Below the pieces are notes generated by a model, which was not told the origin of the DNA, searched no databases, and worked only from the letters and a program-made list of their open reading frames with translations. A DNA stretch of 64,000 bases from Pseudomonas marginalis. GTDB lineage: Bacteria; Pseudomonadota; Gammaproteobacteria; Pseudomonadales; Pseudomonadaceae. The position numbers and the translations under genes were made by a program. This document shows, in pieces, positions 33,633 through 42,176 of the stretch (position 1 is its first letter; every line of letters begins with the position of its first letter). The stretch spans positions 336,476 to 400,475 of the forward strand of contig NZ_FNSU01000002.1 in the NCBI RefSeq assembly GCF_900105325.1, read 5' to 3'.

Positions 33633-35831
33633 ATGCCTGTTGCCAGTCGGCCCTGCGGTGAACGCGCGTTAACCCTCGCTATTCGAACCGCCCTGTTGAA
33701 TTTCGTCATGGTCGCAGCGGGCGCCAATGCCTGGGCTGAGACACCAACGCCTGCCGCCACGGATGACAGCACGCCCAGCCTGACCCTCGACACCACCACG
33801 ATCGACGGCCGCTACAACGGCCCGACGGCGCTGCCCGAGGTTCTCCCCGGTGGACAGGTGGCGCGCGGCGCGCGGCTGGGCATGATGGGCAACAAAGACG
33901 TGATGGACACGCCGTTCAGCGTCACCAGCTACACCGCCAAAACCCTCGCCGACCTGCAAACCGTTACCGTTGCCGATGCCCTGGAACGCGACCCCTCGGT
34001 GCGCTCGACCGGCCAGACCGGCGGTATCGTCGATTCGTTTTTCATTCGCGGTTTCGCCATCGGCGAAGGCAACCTGGGTGAGCTGGCCTACGACGGTGTG
34101 TATGGCGTAGCCCCCAATTACCGGGTCTTTACCGAGTATGCCGAGCGTGTCGAAGTGCTCAAGGGACCGGGTGCCTTGATGTATGGCATCTCGCCCAACA
34201 GTGGCGTGGGTGGGGTCATCAACATCGTTCCCAAACGGCCGCTGGAGGAAGACCTGACCCGGTTCACCGGTAGCTACGCGTCAGATTCCCAGGCGGGCGG
34301 GCACCTGGATATCAGTCGGCGTTTTGGTGAGGAAAACCAGTTCGGCGTGCGCTTTAACGGCAGCCTGCAGGGCGGCGACACGGCGGTGAACGACCAGCAT
34401 CGCGACGTAGGGATCGGTGCGATTGCCCTGGATTATCGTGGCGAGCGGCTGCGCCTGAACCTGGACTACATCAGCCAGAAAGAAAGCTTCGACGGTGCCT
34501 CACGCCCGTTCACCATCGCGCCGGGCGTTGACGTGCCATCCGCCCCCAATGGCCGCACCAGTCTGCCGCAAAAGTGGGGTTGGTCGGATACCAAGGAACA
34601 GTCCGCATTGCTCGGCGGTGAATATGATCTGAGCGACAACCTCACGGTGTTCGCCCATGCAGGGGGCGGCAAGTCGGATGTGAAACGCATGTCCGACCAA
34701 GTGCCGCGCATCCTCAATGACGCGGGTGACACCAGCAACGTCCCGGGCTATTACAAGTTCAACGTCGACCGTTCTACCGCCGATGTGGGGATGCGCGGGC
34801 TCTTCGCCACCGGGCCGGTAACCCATACCACCACGCTGATGGCGACCCGTTACCAGGATGAGCTGTCGCGGGGCATCAACAACGGCACCACAATCCTCTC
34901 CAATATCTACCACCCGGTGGACACGCCCAAGCAATACATCAACACGCCCAAGGTGCTGCGAATCTCCGAGTCGGAGTTGTCCGGCGTGGCGTTGACCGAC
35001 ACCTTGGGGATGCTGGATGACCGTTTCCAACTGACCCTGGGCGTACGCCGGCAGTTTATCGAGTCGCGTAACTACAATGCCGCCGGCACCGTCAGCTCGC
35101 GTTACAGCGCCAACGCCACCACGCCGTTGCTGGGTGTGGTGGTCAAGCCTTGGGAGGACGTCTCCCTCTACTACAACTACGTCGAAGGGCTGAGCAAAGG
35201 CGATGCGGCACCGGGCACGGCGAGCAACGCCGGGGAAACCTTTGCGCCGTATGAGTCCAAGCAGCACGAACTGGGGGTGAAGTATGAACACGGCACCTTC
35301 ATGACCACACTGGCGCTGTTCCAGATCGAAAAACCTGCCGGCGAACTGGGCGCCAATGGCGTGTATTCGGTGCAGGCCGAACAGCGCAACCGTGGCCTGG
35401 AACTCAGCGTGTTCGGCGAAGTGGCCACCGGTACCCGTTTGATGGGGGGCGTGACCTTCCTCGATGGCGAGCTGACCAAGTCGGCGACTGCCGCTAACCA
35501 GGGCAACAAGCCGGTCGGCGTGCCCGATATCCAGGCCAACCTGTGGGCGGAATACGACACCCCCTGGCTGGAAGGTTTCACCCTCACGGGTGGTGCGATC
35601 TACACCGACAGCCAATACGTCAACCAGGCCAACACCCAGGAACTCGACGCCTGGACCCGCATTGACGCCGGTGCGCGTTACGCCACCAAGATAGAAGGGC
35701 GGCCGACGACATTCCGCGCCACGGTACAGAACGTGTTCGACCGTGAGTACTGGTCCGGCGTGGCCTCTTATGGTGCGTTTTCCCCGGGGTATCCGCGTAC
35801 CTTGCAACTATCGGCGACCGTCGATTTTTGA
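33633..35831 (+). CDS. TonB-dependent siderophore receptor without signalling domain
   Basis: A 732-residue outer-membrane receptor. The signal peptide ends near GANAWAE. After about 50 residues the plug (VMDTPFSVTSYTAKTL, FFIRGFAIGEGNLGELAYDG, VLKGPGALMYGI) and the 22-strand barrel follow, ending in Phe (LQLSATVDF). It is clearly a paralogue of the receptor at 19530-21959, sharing most plug and barrel landmarks, but lacks the STN domain and so cannot signal through FecR. AAGGA precedes ATG 33633. It probably imports the same or a closely related siderophore. Confidence 0.93.
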   Translation: MPVASRPCGERALTLAIRTALLNFVMVAAGANAWAETPTPAATDDSTPSLTLDTTTIDGRYNGPTALPEVLPGGQVARGARLGMMGNKDVMDTPFSVTSYTAKTLADLQTVTVADALERDPSVRSTGQTGGIVDSFFIRGFAIGEGNLGELAYDGVYGVAPNYRVFTEYAERVEVLKGPGALMYGISPNSGVGGVINIVPKRPLEEDLTRFTGSYASDSQAGGHLDISRRFGEENQFGVRFNGSLQGGDTAVNDQHRDVGIGAIALDYRGERLRLNLDYISQKESFDGASRPFTIAPGVDVPSAPNGRTSLPQKWGWSDTKEQSALLGGEYDLSDNLTVFAHAGGGKSDVKRMSDQVPRILNDAGDTSNVPGYYKFNVDRSTADVGMRGLFATGPVTHTTTLMATRYQDELSRGINNGTTILSNIYHPVDTPKQYINTPKVLRISESELSGVALTDTLGMLDDRFQLTLGVRRQFIESRNYNAAGTVSSRYSANATTPLLGVVVKPWEDVSLYYNYVEGLSKGDAAPGTASNAGETFAPYESKQHELGVKYEHGTFMTTLALFQIEKPAGELGANGVYSVQAEQRNRGLELSVFGEVATGTRLMGGVTFLDGELTKSATAANQGNKPVGVPDIQANLWAEYDTPWLEGFTLTGGAIYTDSQYVNQANTQELDAWTRIDAGARYATKIEGRPTTFRATVQNVFDREYWSGVASYGAFSPGYPRTLQLSATVDF

Positions 35832-35996
35832 CGGGCGCCGGTATGGAGCAATCATGCACCAGCAATAAGCTTAAGCCTTGCTGGCCACCCGATCGTCACT
35901 GACCCGAATTCGCCATTGCTCAACGGTGCGCAGGGGTTTACAGCCCTTGCGCTCTTTGTTGGCGTGGCTGCTCGGCGGCGTCACGGTGTCCTGCGA

Positions 35997-36845
35997 TCAT
36001 TGCCCTTTGAGCGCGATTGCCACTGCTGCTGAAAGTGAAGTCGTGGCCCTGCCGATCAGCGTCGAAAGCTGATGGCTATCATCGAAAAGTGCGCCTTGGG
36101 ATGCGTTGACATCGTAGCCAGCCAGGGCCTGTGCGAGTGGCTCCGGGAGGCCGAAATTGATTAACGCAGAGGCGTAGTCAGTTTCAGGCAAGTTCTTGTA
36201 GGGAATGTTCCTACCCGTTTGCCGAGAAACCTCGGCTGCGAGTTCCGATAACGTCCAGGCGCTGTCACCCGCCAACTCGTAGACCTTCCCCTCTTGATCG
36301 TCGCGGGTCAGCACGACGGCAGCGGCCTGGGCAAAATCTTCCCGTGTCGCCGCGGCAATCTTTCCATCACCTGCACTGCCGATAAATTCACCGGCCGATA
36401 ACGCGCCAGCGATAAAGCCGGTGTAGTTCTCGGTATACCAACCATGACGCAATATCGTGAATGCCAACCCCGATGCTGTGAGCTCGGCTTCCGTTTGTCG
36501 ATGCTCCTCGGCGAGGCTCAATGAAGAGGTATCCGCGTGCAGTACACTGGTATAAACGACGCGACCCACACCGGCCTGCCTTGCTGCGTTGATGACATTT
36601 AGATGCTGTGAGAGTCGCTTACCTATTTCGCTTGAGGAAATGAGTAGAAGCGTGTCGACTCCGCTGAGCGCCGCGACCAGGGTTTGCGGATTGTCATAGT
36701 CGGCAACACGTGCCTCCACGCCTAGATCACTCGCCTTGTCAGGGCTGCGCACCAGCGCGACCAGGTTGGACGCGGGTACTTTTTGCTTGAGTTGCTGGAC
36801 AACGAGGCGGCCAAGTTGGCCGGTGGCTCCGGTGACGGCGATCAT
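35997..36845 (-). CDS. qorB: NmrA-like NAD(P)H:quinone oxidoreductase (QorB/YtfG family)
   Basis: A 282-residue atypical SDR. It has the NADPH motif VTGATGQLGRLVVQQL at the N-terminus, then VDTLLLISSSE and TILRHGWYTENY. It reduces quinones in the cytosol. It is divergent from an HxlR regulator, the same pairing as ytfG/ytfH in enterobacteria. The ATG 36845 is preceded by AGGAAC. Confidence 0.88.
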   Translation of the reverse strand: MIAVTGATGQLGRLVVQQLKQKVPASNLVALVRSPDKASDLGVEARVADYDNPQTLVAALSGVDTLLLISSSEIGKRLSQHLNVINAARQAGVGRVVYTSVLHADTSSLSLAEEHRQTEAELTASGLAFTILRHGWYTENYTGFIAGALSAGEFIGSAGDGKIAAATREDFAQAAAVVLTRDDQEGKVYELAGDSAWTLSELAAEVSRQTGRNIPYKNLPETDYASALINFGLPEPLAQALAGYDVNASQGALFDDSHQLSTLIGRATTSLSAAVAIALKGQ

Positions 36846-36909
36846 GAGGGGTTCCTTTTACAAAAAGTGATAGAACAGGCAGAGTAGGGCCTTAACTAAC
36901 TTTTCGTAA

Positions 36910-36917
36910 GTACGTAC
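36910..36917. promoter_or_regulatory. Candidate HxlR operator between qorB and its regulator
   Basis: GTACGTAC is a perfect 8-bp palindrome within AAGTACGTACCT, centred in the 88-bp divergent gap. Similar short palindromes are usual for HxlR/YtfH operators. Confidence 0.4.
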
Positions 36918-36933
36918 CTAAAGGTAAGTAAGC

Positions 36934-37344
36934 ATGCCGGATTCCGAGCCCTCTGGAGCAACCCGTCCCGCAACAGTGGCCAACCGACTGCGCAGCGGTG
37001 AATTATTCGACCCGGATTGTCCCTCGAGGGTCGTGCTCCAGCACGTCAGCAGCCGCTGGGGAGTATTAGTATTGGTGGCCTTGCTCGCGGGTACGCATCG
37101 CTTCAGCGATCTGCGTCGCAAGATTGGAGGCGTCAGCGAAAAGATGCTTGCGCAGACCCTCCAGTTTTTGGAACTCGATGGTTTCGTCCTGCGCAAATCC
37201 TATCCGGTCGTGCCACCTCACGTTGAGTACAGCCTCACCCCTATGGGAACTGAAGTAGCCCGCCATGTCGAAGGCCTGGTTGACTGGATCGAAGGCAATC
37301 TGCCAAAGATTCTGGAGGAACAACGCTCTCGCCAGATTTCATAA
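36934..37344 (+). CDS. HxlR-family transcriptional regulator
   Basis: A 136-residue winged-helix protein. A Cys in DPDCPSRVVLQHVSSRWGVLVLVAL sits where redox-sensing HxlR/QorR-type proteins carry theirs. RFSDLRRKIGGVSEKMLAQTLQFLELDGFV is the DNA-recognition region, and YSLTPMGTEVA the wing. It probably represses qorB until oxidised by quinones or disulfide stress. Confidence 0.9.
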   Translation: MPDSEPSGATRPATVANRLRSGELFDPDCPSRVVLQHVSSRWGVLVLVALLAGTHRFSDLRRKIGGVSEKMLAQTLQFLELDGFVLRKSYPVVPPHVEYSLTPMGTEVARHVEGLVDWIEGNLPKILEEQRSRQIS

Positions 37345-37407
37345 CGGGCTTGCGACCTATTGATCACTCAGGCGGGACCTTAGGCAAGAGTCCCTCCAAT
37401 CCGATAG

Positions 37408-38142
37408 TCAGGCGGTCAGTTCCCGATTCATGGCAACAATGTCCTCGTGTGTGAAATGGCCACCGGGCGTCATGAACGTGGCCATCAGGGCATCCCGGTT
37501 TTGAGGCGCCCTCAACTTATCTGCCGCGCACAAGGCTGCCTTCAGCGCTGGCAACTTCAGTTCGGTGCAATAGGCAGGTGTACCGGGTTGCTGACGCCAC
37601 GAGTCTTCAAGGCTACCCGCGGCAAGCGCGGTGAAGCCGGTGTCCTCTACAAGATCTTGCGCGATCGCTTCAGCATTGATGTCACCGCCAGCTACAGGTA
37701 AGGCTATGCGTGAGGAAGACCCGACCGGTTGGCCGTGGTCGGCAAGCGTTGCTGCGAGGACGGCATTCCATGCCTTAACCACCGGGCGGCCAATCTGCTC
37801 GCTTACCCAAACGCTTTCGGGCTTGCCGTCGTCCACTTCTTTGATCGCTCCGTCTCGTCCTGGATAGTAATTGGAGGTGTCGATGATGACGACCTTCTCG
37901 GGAAGATTGCTCAATGTTTGCCGCAGATCCGGGTACTTTGCAAAGGGGATAGAGAGGATTACGGCGTCCACGTCGCACACCGCGTCTTCTTTGGTCACCG
38001 CGTGTACACCGATTTTGTTGGCAAGGTTCTCAAGGGTATGAGGGCTCTTTGAATTTGCCAGTTTGACTTCATGGCCGCACGCCGCGAGCTTACGGGCAAG
38101 CGTTGCGCCAATGTTGCCTGCGCCGATAATTCCGATTTTCAT
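37408..38142 (-). CDS. NADPH-dependent F420 reductase-like oxidoreductase
   Basis: A 244-residue Rossmann protein. It has MKIGIIGAGNIGATLARKL at the N-terminus, then DAVILSIPFAKYPDL, and TSNYYPGRDG near the middle. It belongs to the NADP-dependent F420-type reductase family, but pseudomonads lack F420, so the true substrate is unknown. GAGGATCC precedes ATG 38142; a longer reading has no ribosome site. Confidence 0.85.
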   Translation of the reverse strand: MKIGIIGAGNIGATLARKLAACGHEVKLANSKSPHTLENLANKIGVHAVTKEDAVCDVDAVILSIPFAKYPDLRQTLSNLPEKVVIIDTSNYYPGRDGAIKEVDDGKPESVWVSEQIGRPVVKAWNAVLAATLADHGQPVGSSSRIALPVAGGDINAEAIAQDLVEDTGFTALAAGSLEDSWRQQPGTPAYCTELKLPALKAALCAADKLRAPQNRDALMATFMTPGGHFTHEDIVAMNRELTA

Positions 38143-38264
38143 TTCAATTGGATCCTCACCTACGAACAATAATCAAGCTATCAAGCCGTGCCGATCAATC
38201 CTGGGCGCTGCGAGATGCCATCGGGTGACCGCGATGGCAGCAGAGGCTACTCACACGGTTGACA

Positions 38265-39023
38265 TCATTCTGCCGGTGGTTTGTATCCCGCCAGCATTTT
38301 CAGCACATCATCATGTGATCCGCTTGCTTCAGCAAACCGTAAGGGCTTGGCGCGCTCGACGACAAGTTCCCGTGGGGTCGGAGAGATCTCGAGCAGTTCG
38401 AAGATTTCATCCAAAAACGCCTCCAGGGGCATGGCGTGTTCGTCGTTTTCCTGCCCAAGCAACGTGGTACGTACCCCCGGTGGTGCAAGCTCTATAACCT
38501 CAACCGGCGAGTTCTCCAGCTGTACTCGAAGACTTTGAGTGAACGAGTGAACTGCAGCTTTGGTTGCGCTGTAGGTCGGTGTGGCTGGCAGCGGTACGAA
38601 TGCCAGCGCCGAACTGACATTCACAATCGTTGCACTGGGTTGCTTGATCAGTTGGGGAGTGAACGCGTAAACCATACGAATCGTGCCAAGTAAGTTCGTG
38701 GTCACGATATCTTCGGCCGTGCTCAGGCTTTGCGGATCAGTCAGATCCTCCCAGTGCATGATCCCGGCGTTGTTTATAAGGACGTTCAGATTCGGATGGC
38801 TGGTCACAAGCGCTGTGCAGCTGCGCTGGATGGATTGTGGATCGCAGACGTCCAGCACGACGGATTCAATCCCCGGATGCTCCGACACGATCTTGTCGAG
38901 CAGAGCCTTGCGACGTCCTGCAATGATGACGGTGTTGCCCGCCTTGTGAAGCCTGAGCGCCAGACCGAGGCCGATGCCTGAGGTGCCGCCAGTAACCAGA
39001 ATCGTGTTGCCAGTGCTGTTCAT
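38265..39023 (-). CDS. Short-chain dehydrogenase/reductase (DltE-like)
   Basis: A 252-residue SDR. TGGTSGIGLGLAL is the cofactor motif, NNAGIM the stabilising motif, and SSALAF with YSATKAAVH the catalytic Ser-Tyr-Lys. The C-terminal segment (LRFAEASGSHDDVLKMLAG) resembles DltE-type oxidoreductases. It is divergent from a TetR gene with two strong operators between them, so it is likely the regulator's target. Substrate unknown. Confidence 0.88.
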   Translation of the reverse strand: MNSTGNTILVTGGTSGIGLGLALRLHKAGNTVIIAGRRKALLDKIVSEHPGIESVVLDVCDPQSIQRSCTALVTSHPNLNVLINNAGIMHWEDLTDPQSLSTAEDIVTTNLLGTIRMVYAFTPQLIKQPSATIVNVSSALAFVPLPATPTYSATKAAVHSFTQSLRVQLENSPVEVIELAPPGVRTTLLGQENDEHAMPLEAFLDEIFELLEISPTPRELVVERAKPLRFAEASGSHDDVLKMLAGYKPPAE

Positions 39024-39049
39024 AGTAAACTCCAGAAACGACGCTTAAA

Positions 39050-39063
39050 CGGACAGGTGTCCG
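39050..39063. promoter_or_regulatory. TetR operator, site 1
   Basis: CGGACAGGTGTCCG, a 14-bp inverted repeat with perfect 6-bp arms, in the SDR/tetR divergent gap. Its centre is 29 bp from that of site 2. Confidence 0.65.
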
Positions 39064-39078
39064 CTTGATCAAAATTAC

Positions 39079-39092
39079 CGGACAATTGTCCG
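39079..39092. promoter_or_regulatory. TetR operator, site 2
   Basis: CGGACAATTGTCCG, a perfect 14-bp palindrome with the same arms as site 1. It ends 31 bp before the tetR start. Confidence 0.7.
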
Positions 39093-39123
39093 ATTAGCAA
39101 TGCAATGAAGGAAAACTTTGTCC

Positions 39124-39711
39124 ATGACTGACGAATTGGTGATGCGTTCTGACGCCAAGAAAAACCGCGAACGGATACTGGAAGTCGCTGTGCTCGAGCT
39201 GACCAGCGATCCTGCGGTTGCGTTGAGCACGATCGCGAAGAAGGCCGGGGTGGGGCAGGGCACGTTCTATCGCCACTTCGCCACCCGAGAGAAACTGGTA
39301 TTCGAGGTCTATCAATTCGAGATGCAACAGGTGGCATCGTTGGCGGAACAGCTTCTCGCGACAAAACCGCCCAAGGAGGCCCTGCGGGAATGGATGGACA
39401 GCCTCGCTGAATACGCAATGACAAAGGCAGGACTCGCTGCTGCGATTCAACAAGCTGCGTCTGTTTATGAGTTCCCAGGGAAATCGGGATACGCTCCAGT
39501 CCAGGCCGCCGCCGAGTTGCTTTTGAGGGCGAATGAAAAGGCCGGAACTATTCGTAGCGGGATTACCAACGACGATTTCTTTCTAGCCATTGCTGGCATA
39601 TGGCAAATGGATGCCCAGAGTGAATGGCGCTCGCGTCTCGCCAGATTGATGAACCTGGTGATGGATGGTCTGTGCGCTGGCAGCCCCGAGAGCCTGAAGA
39701 AAAACGTGTAG
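39124..39711 (+). CDS. TetR-family transcriptional regulator
   Basis: A 195-residue regulator. The helix-turn-helix lies in ILEVAVLELTSDPAVALST then IAKKAGVGQGTFYRHFATREKL. The C-terminal domain resembles the SbtR-like class (ALREWMDSLAEYAMTKAGL). ATG 39124 has AAGGAAA about 9 bp upstream. Two CGGACA/TGTCCG palindromes in front of it suggest autorepression and control of the divergent SDR. Confidence 0.88.
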   Translation: MTDELVMRSDAKKNRERILEVAVLELTSDPAVALSTIAKKAGVGQGTFYRHFATREKLVFEVYQFEMQQVASLAEQLLATKPPKEALREWMDSLAEYAMTKAGLAAAIQQAASVYEFPGKSGYAPVQAAAELLLRANEKAGTIRSGITNDDFFLAIAGIWQMDAQSEWRSRLARLMNLVMDGLCAGSPESLKKNV

Positions 39712-39764
39712 CCTTTAGGGCAGCCCTATTGCCAGCAACCTGGTGGTCACTCCGCCCGCCTGTT

Positions 39765-40643
39765 TCAGGGGCAATTTGAATCGTACCCTGACTTCAAGTA
39801 GGTCTTGGCCCACTCACGATAGTTATCCGAGAGCGTGTATTTTGAAAGCAGCTCAGGAAGGGAAAGCTCGCTTGCGTGTGTGCCGCTTTGTTCGCGCAGC
39901 GCCTCGTAGGTCGCTTTGATTGCGGACAAATAAGGGGCATGCCCATTGACCACGACCCGCACATTGGCGGCACTCAGTTTCTCGACATCGCTCAGGGCCG
40001 GATTGCCGTAGTTGATCAGCATGATTGGCACGCTGAGGTGTGCCGTGAGTGCTTCCAGGTGCTGGAAATCCTTAACGCCAACCAGGCAAATCGCATCTGC
40101 TCCGGCCTTCTGATAGGCCGCAGTGCGAGCGATGGAGTCTTCCAGCGTGGTAGCGGCCACATTCGTTCTGGCAATGATGCTGAGCGCATCATCCGAACGG
40201 GCAAATCGTGCAGCGTAGATCTTGGCTGCGGCTTCTTGCCTTTCGATAAGCACGTTCGACTGCTCGTCGTACTTGGCCGGTAGGTGGGTGTCTTCCAGCG
40301 TCAGGGCGGCAACCCCGGCTTTCTGAAGTTCGGTCACTGTTCGCATGACATTAAGTGCGTTACCGAACCCATGATCAGCGTCGCCGATGATTGGGATTTG
40401 ACTGGCCCGCCCGACTCTAGAAACCTGTTCGACGTACTCATCAAGCGTGAGCAGTGCAATGTCAGGTGCCCCGAGCACTTGAAGCGAGGCGACGGAACCA
40501 CCTTGGATGGCAACCTCAAAGCCAAGGTCGGATGCCATGCGAACCGAGATAGGATCGAATACGGACGCGGCAAATTTACAGGCGGTTCCGTGAAGTAAGT
40601 CACCAAACGTCTTGCGCAATTCATGATGAGATCGCTCGATCAT
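39765..40643 (-). CDS. Oxaloacetate decarboxylase of the PEP mutase/isocitrate lyase superfamily
   Basis: A 292-residue TIM-barrel enzyme. DADHGFGNALNVMRTV matches the metal-binding segment of the Pseudomonas PA4872-type oxaloacetate decarboxylases. KAGVAALTLEDTHLP and IIARTNVAATTLEDSI give further acidic ligands. The PEP-mutase KxxxC loop is not seen. ATG 40643 has GGAG 8 bp upstream. It is downstream of dctA and the tartrate dehydratase gene on the same strand. Dehydration of D-tartrate yields oxaloacetate, which this enzyme would convert to pyruvate and CO2. Confidence 0.82.
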   Translation of the reverse strand: MIERSHHELRKTFGDLLHGTACKFAASVFDPISVRMASDLGFEVAIQGGSVASLQVLGAPDIALLTLDEYVEQVSRVGRASQIPIIGDADHGFGNALNVMRTVTELQKAGVAALTLEDTHLPAKYDEQSNVLIERQEAAAKIYAARFARSDDALSIIARTNVAATTLEDSIARTAAYQKAGADAICLVGVKDFQHLEALTAHLSVPIMLINYGNPALSDVEKLSAANVRVVVNGHAPYLSAIKATYEALREQSGTHASELSLPELLSKYTLSDNYREWAKTYLKSGYDSNCP

Positions 40644-40766
40644 TTTTTCGGCTCCATCCACTTCATTCGCGGTTTTCGTTGGGATCGTCCCGCGTTGAAC
40701 GAGACCTGGAAATCACGACCGGTCATGGCCATGGTTGATGCGCAAATGACCGGTAAACTGTGCTGA

Positions 40767-42074
40767 TTACTTTTGCGGCAACAGTGCTTTGCGCACTGCT
40801 TTTTGGTGTTTCATTGCAGCAATTTCATGCTCGCAGGCTTCGACGTCAAAGGAGTTGTCCCATTTGGCAATGGCGATGGTGCCGATACCGTTGCCGATCA
40901 GGTTGGTCACGGCACGCGCTTCGTTGAGGAAGCGGTCGATGCCCAACAGCAGGACAAGGCCTACCAGTGGAATGGAGTGGATGGTCGTGAGCGTTGCCGC
41001 AAGGGTTATGAACCCGGCACCCGCCACGCCAGCGGAGCCTTTTGAGGTCAGCAGGAAGACACCCAGCAGAATCATCTGATCCATAAACGTCAGGGGCGTA
41101 TTGGTTGCCTGTGCGATAAAAATCGCCGCCATGGTGAGGTAAATGCAGGTGCCATCCGCATTGAAGGCATATCCAGTGGGTAGCACCATGCCCACCACTG
41201 ACTTCTTGCAGCCCAGCTTTTCAAGTTTCACCATCATTCGCGGAAGCACGGCCTCGGTTGAGCAGGTGCCAAGCGTGATGAGAATTTCATCTTTGAAATA
41301 ACGCAGAAATTGCATAAGCGGCATGCCTGACCATCTAGCAACCGTCCCTAGTACGACCACGATGAAAATCAAGGTGGTGATGTAGAGCGCGACCAGCAAC
41401 TGGCCGAGTGACAGCAAGGTACCAATGCCGTACTTGCCTATCGTGAACGCCATCCCGGCGCCGGCGCCAATCGGCGCCAGGCGCATAACCATTGCTACGA
41501 TCTTGAACAGCCCTTGCAGAAACAAGTCGATGGTATTGATCAGCGGTTTGCTGGTTTCACCCATTTGAACGAGGGCGATGCCCATCAATACCGAAATCAA
41601 GATGACCTGAAGCATGACGCCATTCGAGAATGCGCCAATGAAGGTGCTCGGGATGATGTTGAGAAAGAAATCGATAGTCCCGCCCTGCTCACTGGCGGCT
41701 TGGCTGTACTTGGCGATAGCGCTGGCATCAAGCGTGGTAGCGTTGATATTCATCCCGGCGCCTGGCTTTACGACATTGACCACAATAAGGCCGATGACCA
41801 GCGCAATGGTTGAAAGGATTTCAAAGTAGAGCAGCGCCTTCACGCCGATCCGCCCAACCTCCTTGATGCTGCCCATCTTGGCGATACCCACCACCACAGT
41901 ACCGAAAATAATCGGCGCCAACAGCATTTTGATGAGTTTGATAAAGCCATCCGCAAAAGGTTGAAGCTTGGCTCCGAATTGCGGTTCAAAGTGACCGATT
42001 GCAGCGCCGATGACGATACCGATCAGCACCTGCACATACAGCTGGCTGTACCAGCGGGACTTGGACATTTCCAC
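40767..42074 (-). CDS. dctA: C4-dicarboxylate/proton symporter DctA
   Basis: A 435-residue membrane carrier. Family blocks include GAAIGHFEPQFGAKLQPFAD, LGTCSTEAVLPRMM and LPTGYAFNADGTCIYLTMA (substrate and cation site). It imports succinate, malate, fumarate and possibly tartrate. The start may be GTG 42074, with GAGG 7 bp upstream, or ATG 42068. It lies between the tartrate dehydratase and oxaloacetate decarboxylase genes, so tartrate is a likely substrate. Confidence 0.93.
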   Translation of the reverse strand: MEMSKSRWYSQLYVQVLIGIVIGAAIGHFEPQFGAKLQPFADGFIKLIKMLLAPIIFGTVVVGIAKMGSIKEVGRIGVKALLYFEILSTIALVIGLIVVNVVKPGAGMNINATTLDASAIAKYSQAASEQGGTIDFFLNIIPSTFIGAFSNGVMLQVILISVLMGIALVQMGETSKPLINTIDLFLQGLFKIVAMVMRLAPIGAGAGMAFTIGKYGIGTLLSLGQLLVALYITTLIFIVVVLGTVARWSGMPLMQFLRYFKDEILITLGTCSTEAVLPRMMVKLEKLGCKKSVVGMVLPTGYAFNADGTCIYLTMAAIFIAQATNTPLTFMDQMILLGVFLLTSKGSAGVAGAGFITLAATLTTIHSIPLVGLVLLLGIDRFLNEARAVTNLIGNGIGTIAIAKWDNSFDVEACEHEIAAMKHQKAVRKALLPQK

Positions 42075-42176
42075 GGAAGCACCTCATTTTATTTTTGTGA
42101 TGGGCATGTGGTTTGGCGTCAATGGATGACGCCTGAGTCTGCGGCCCCTTTAAAAGAAACCGCAGACCGAGGTTGA

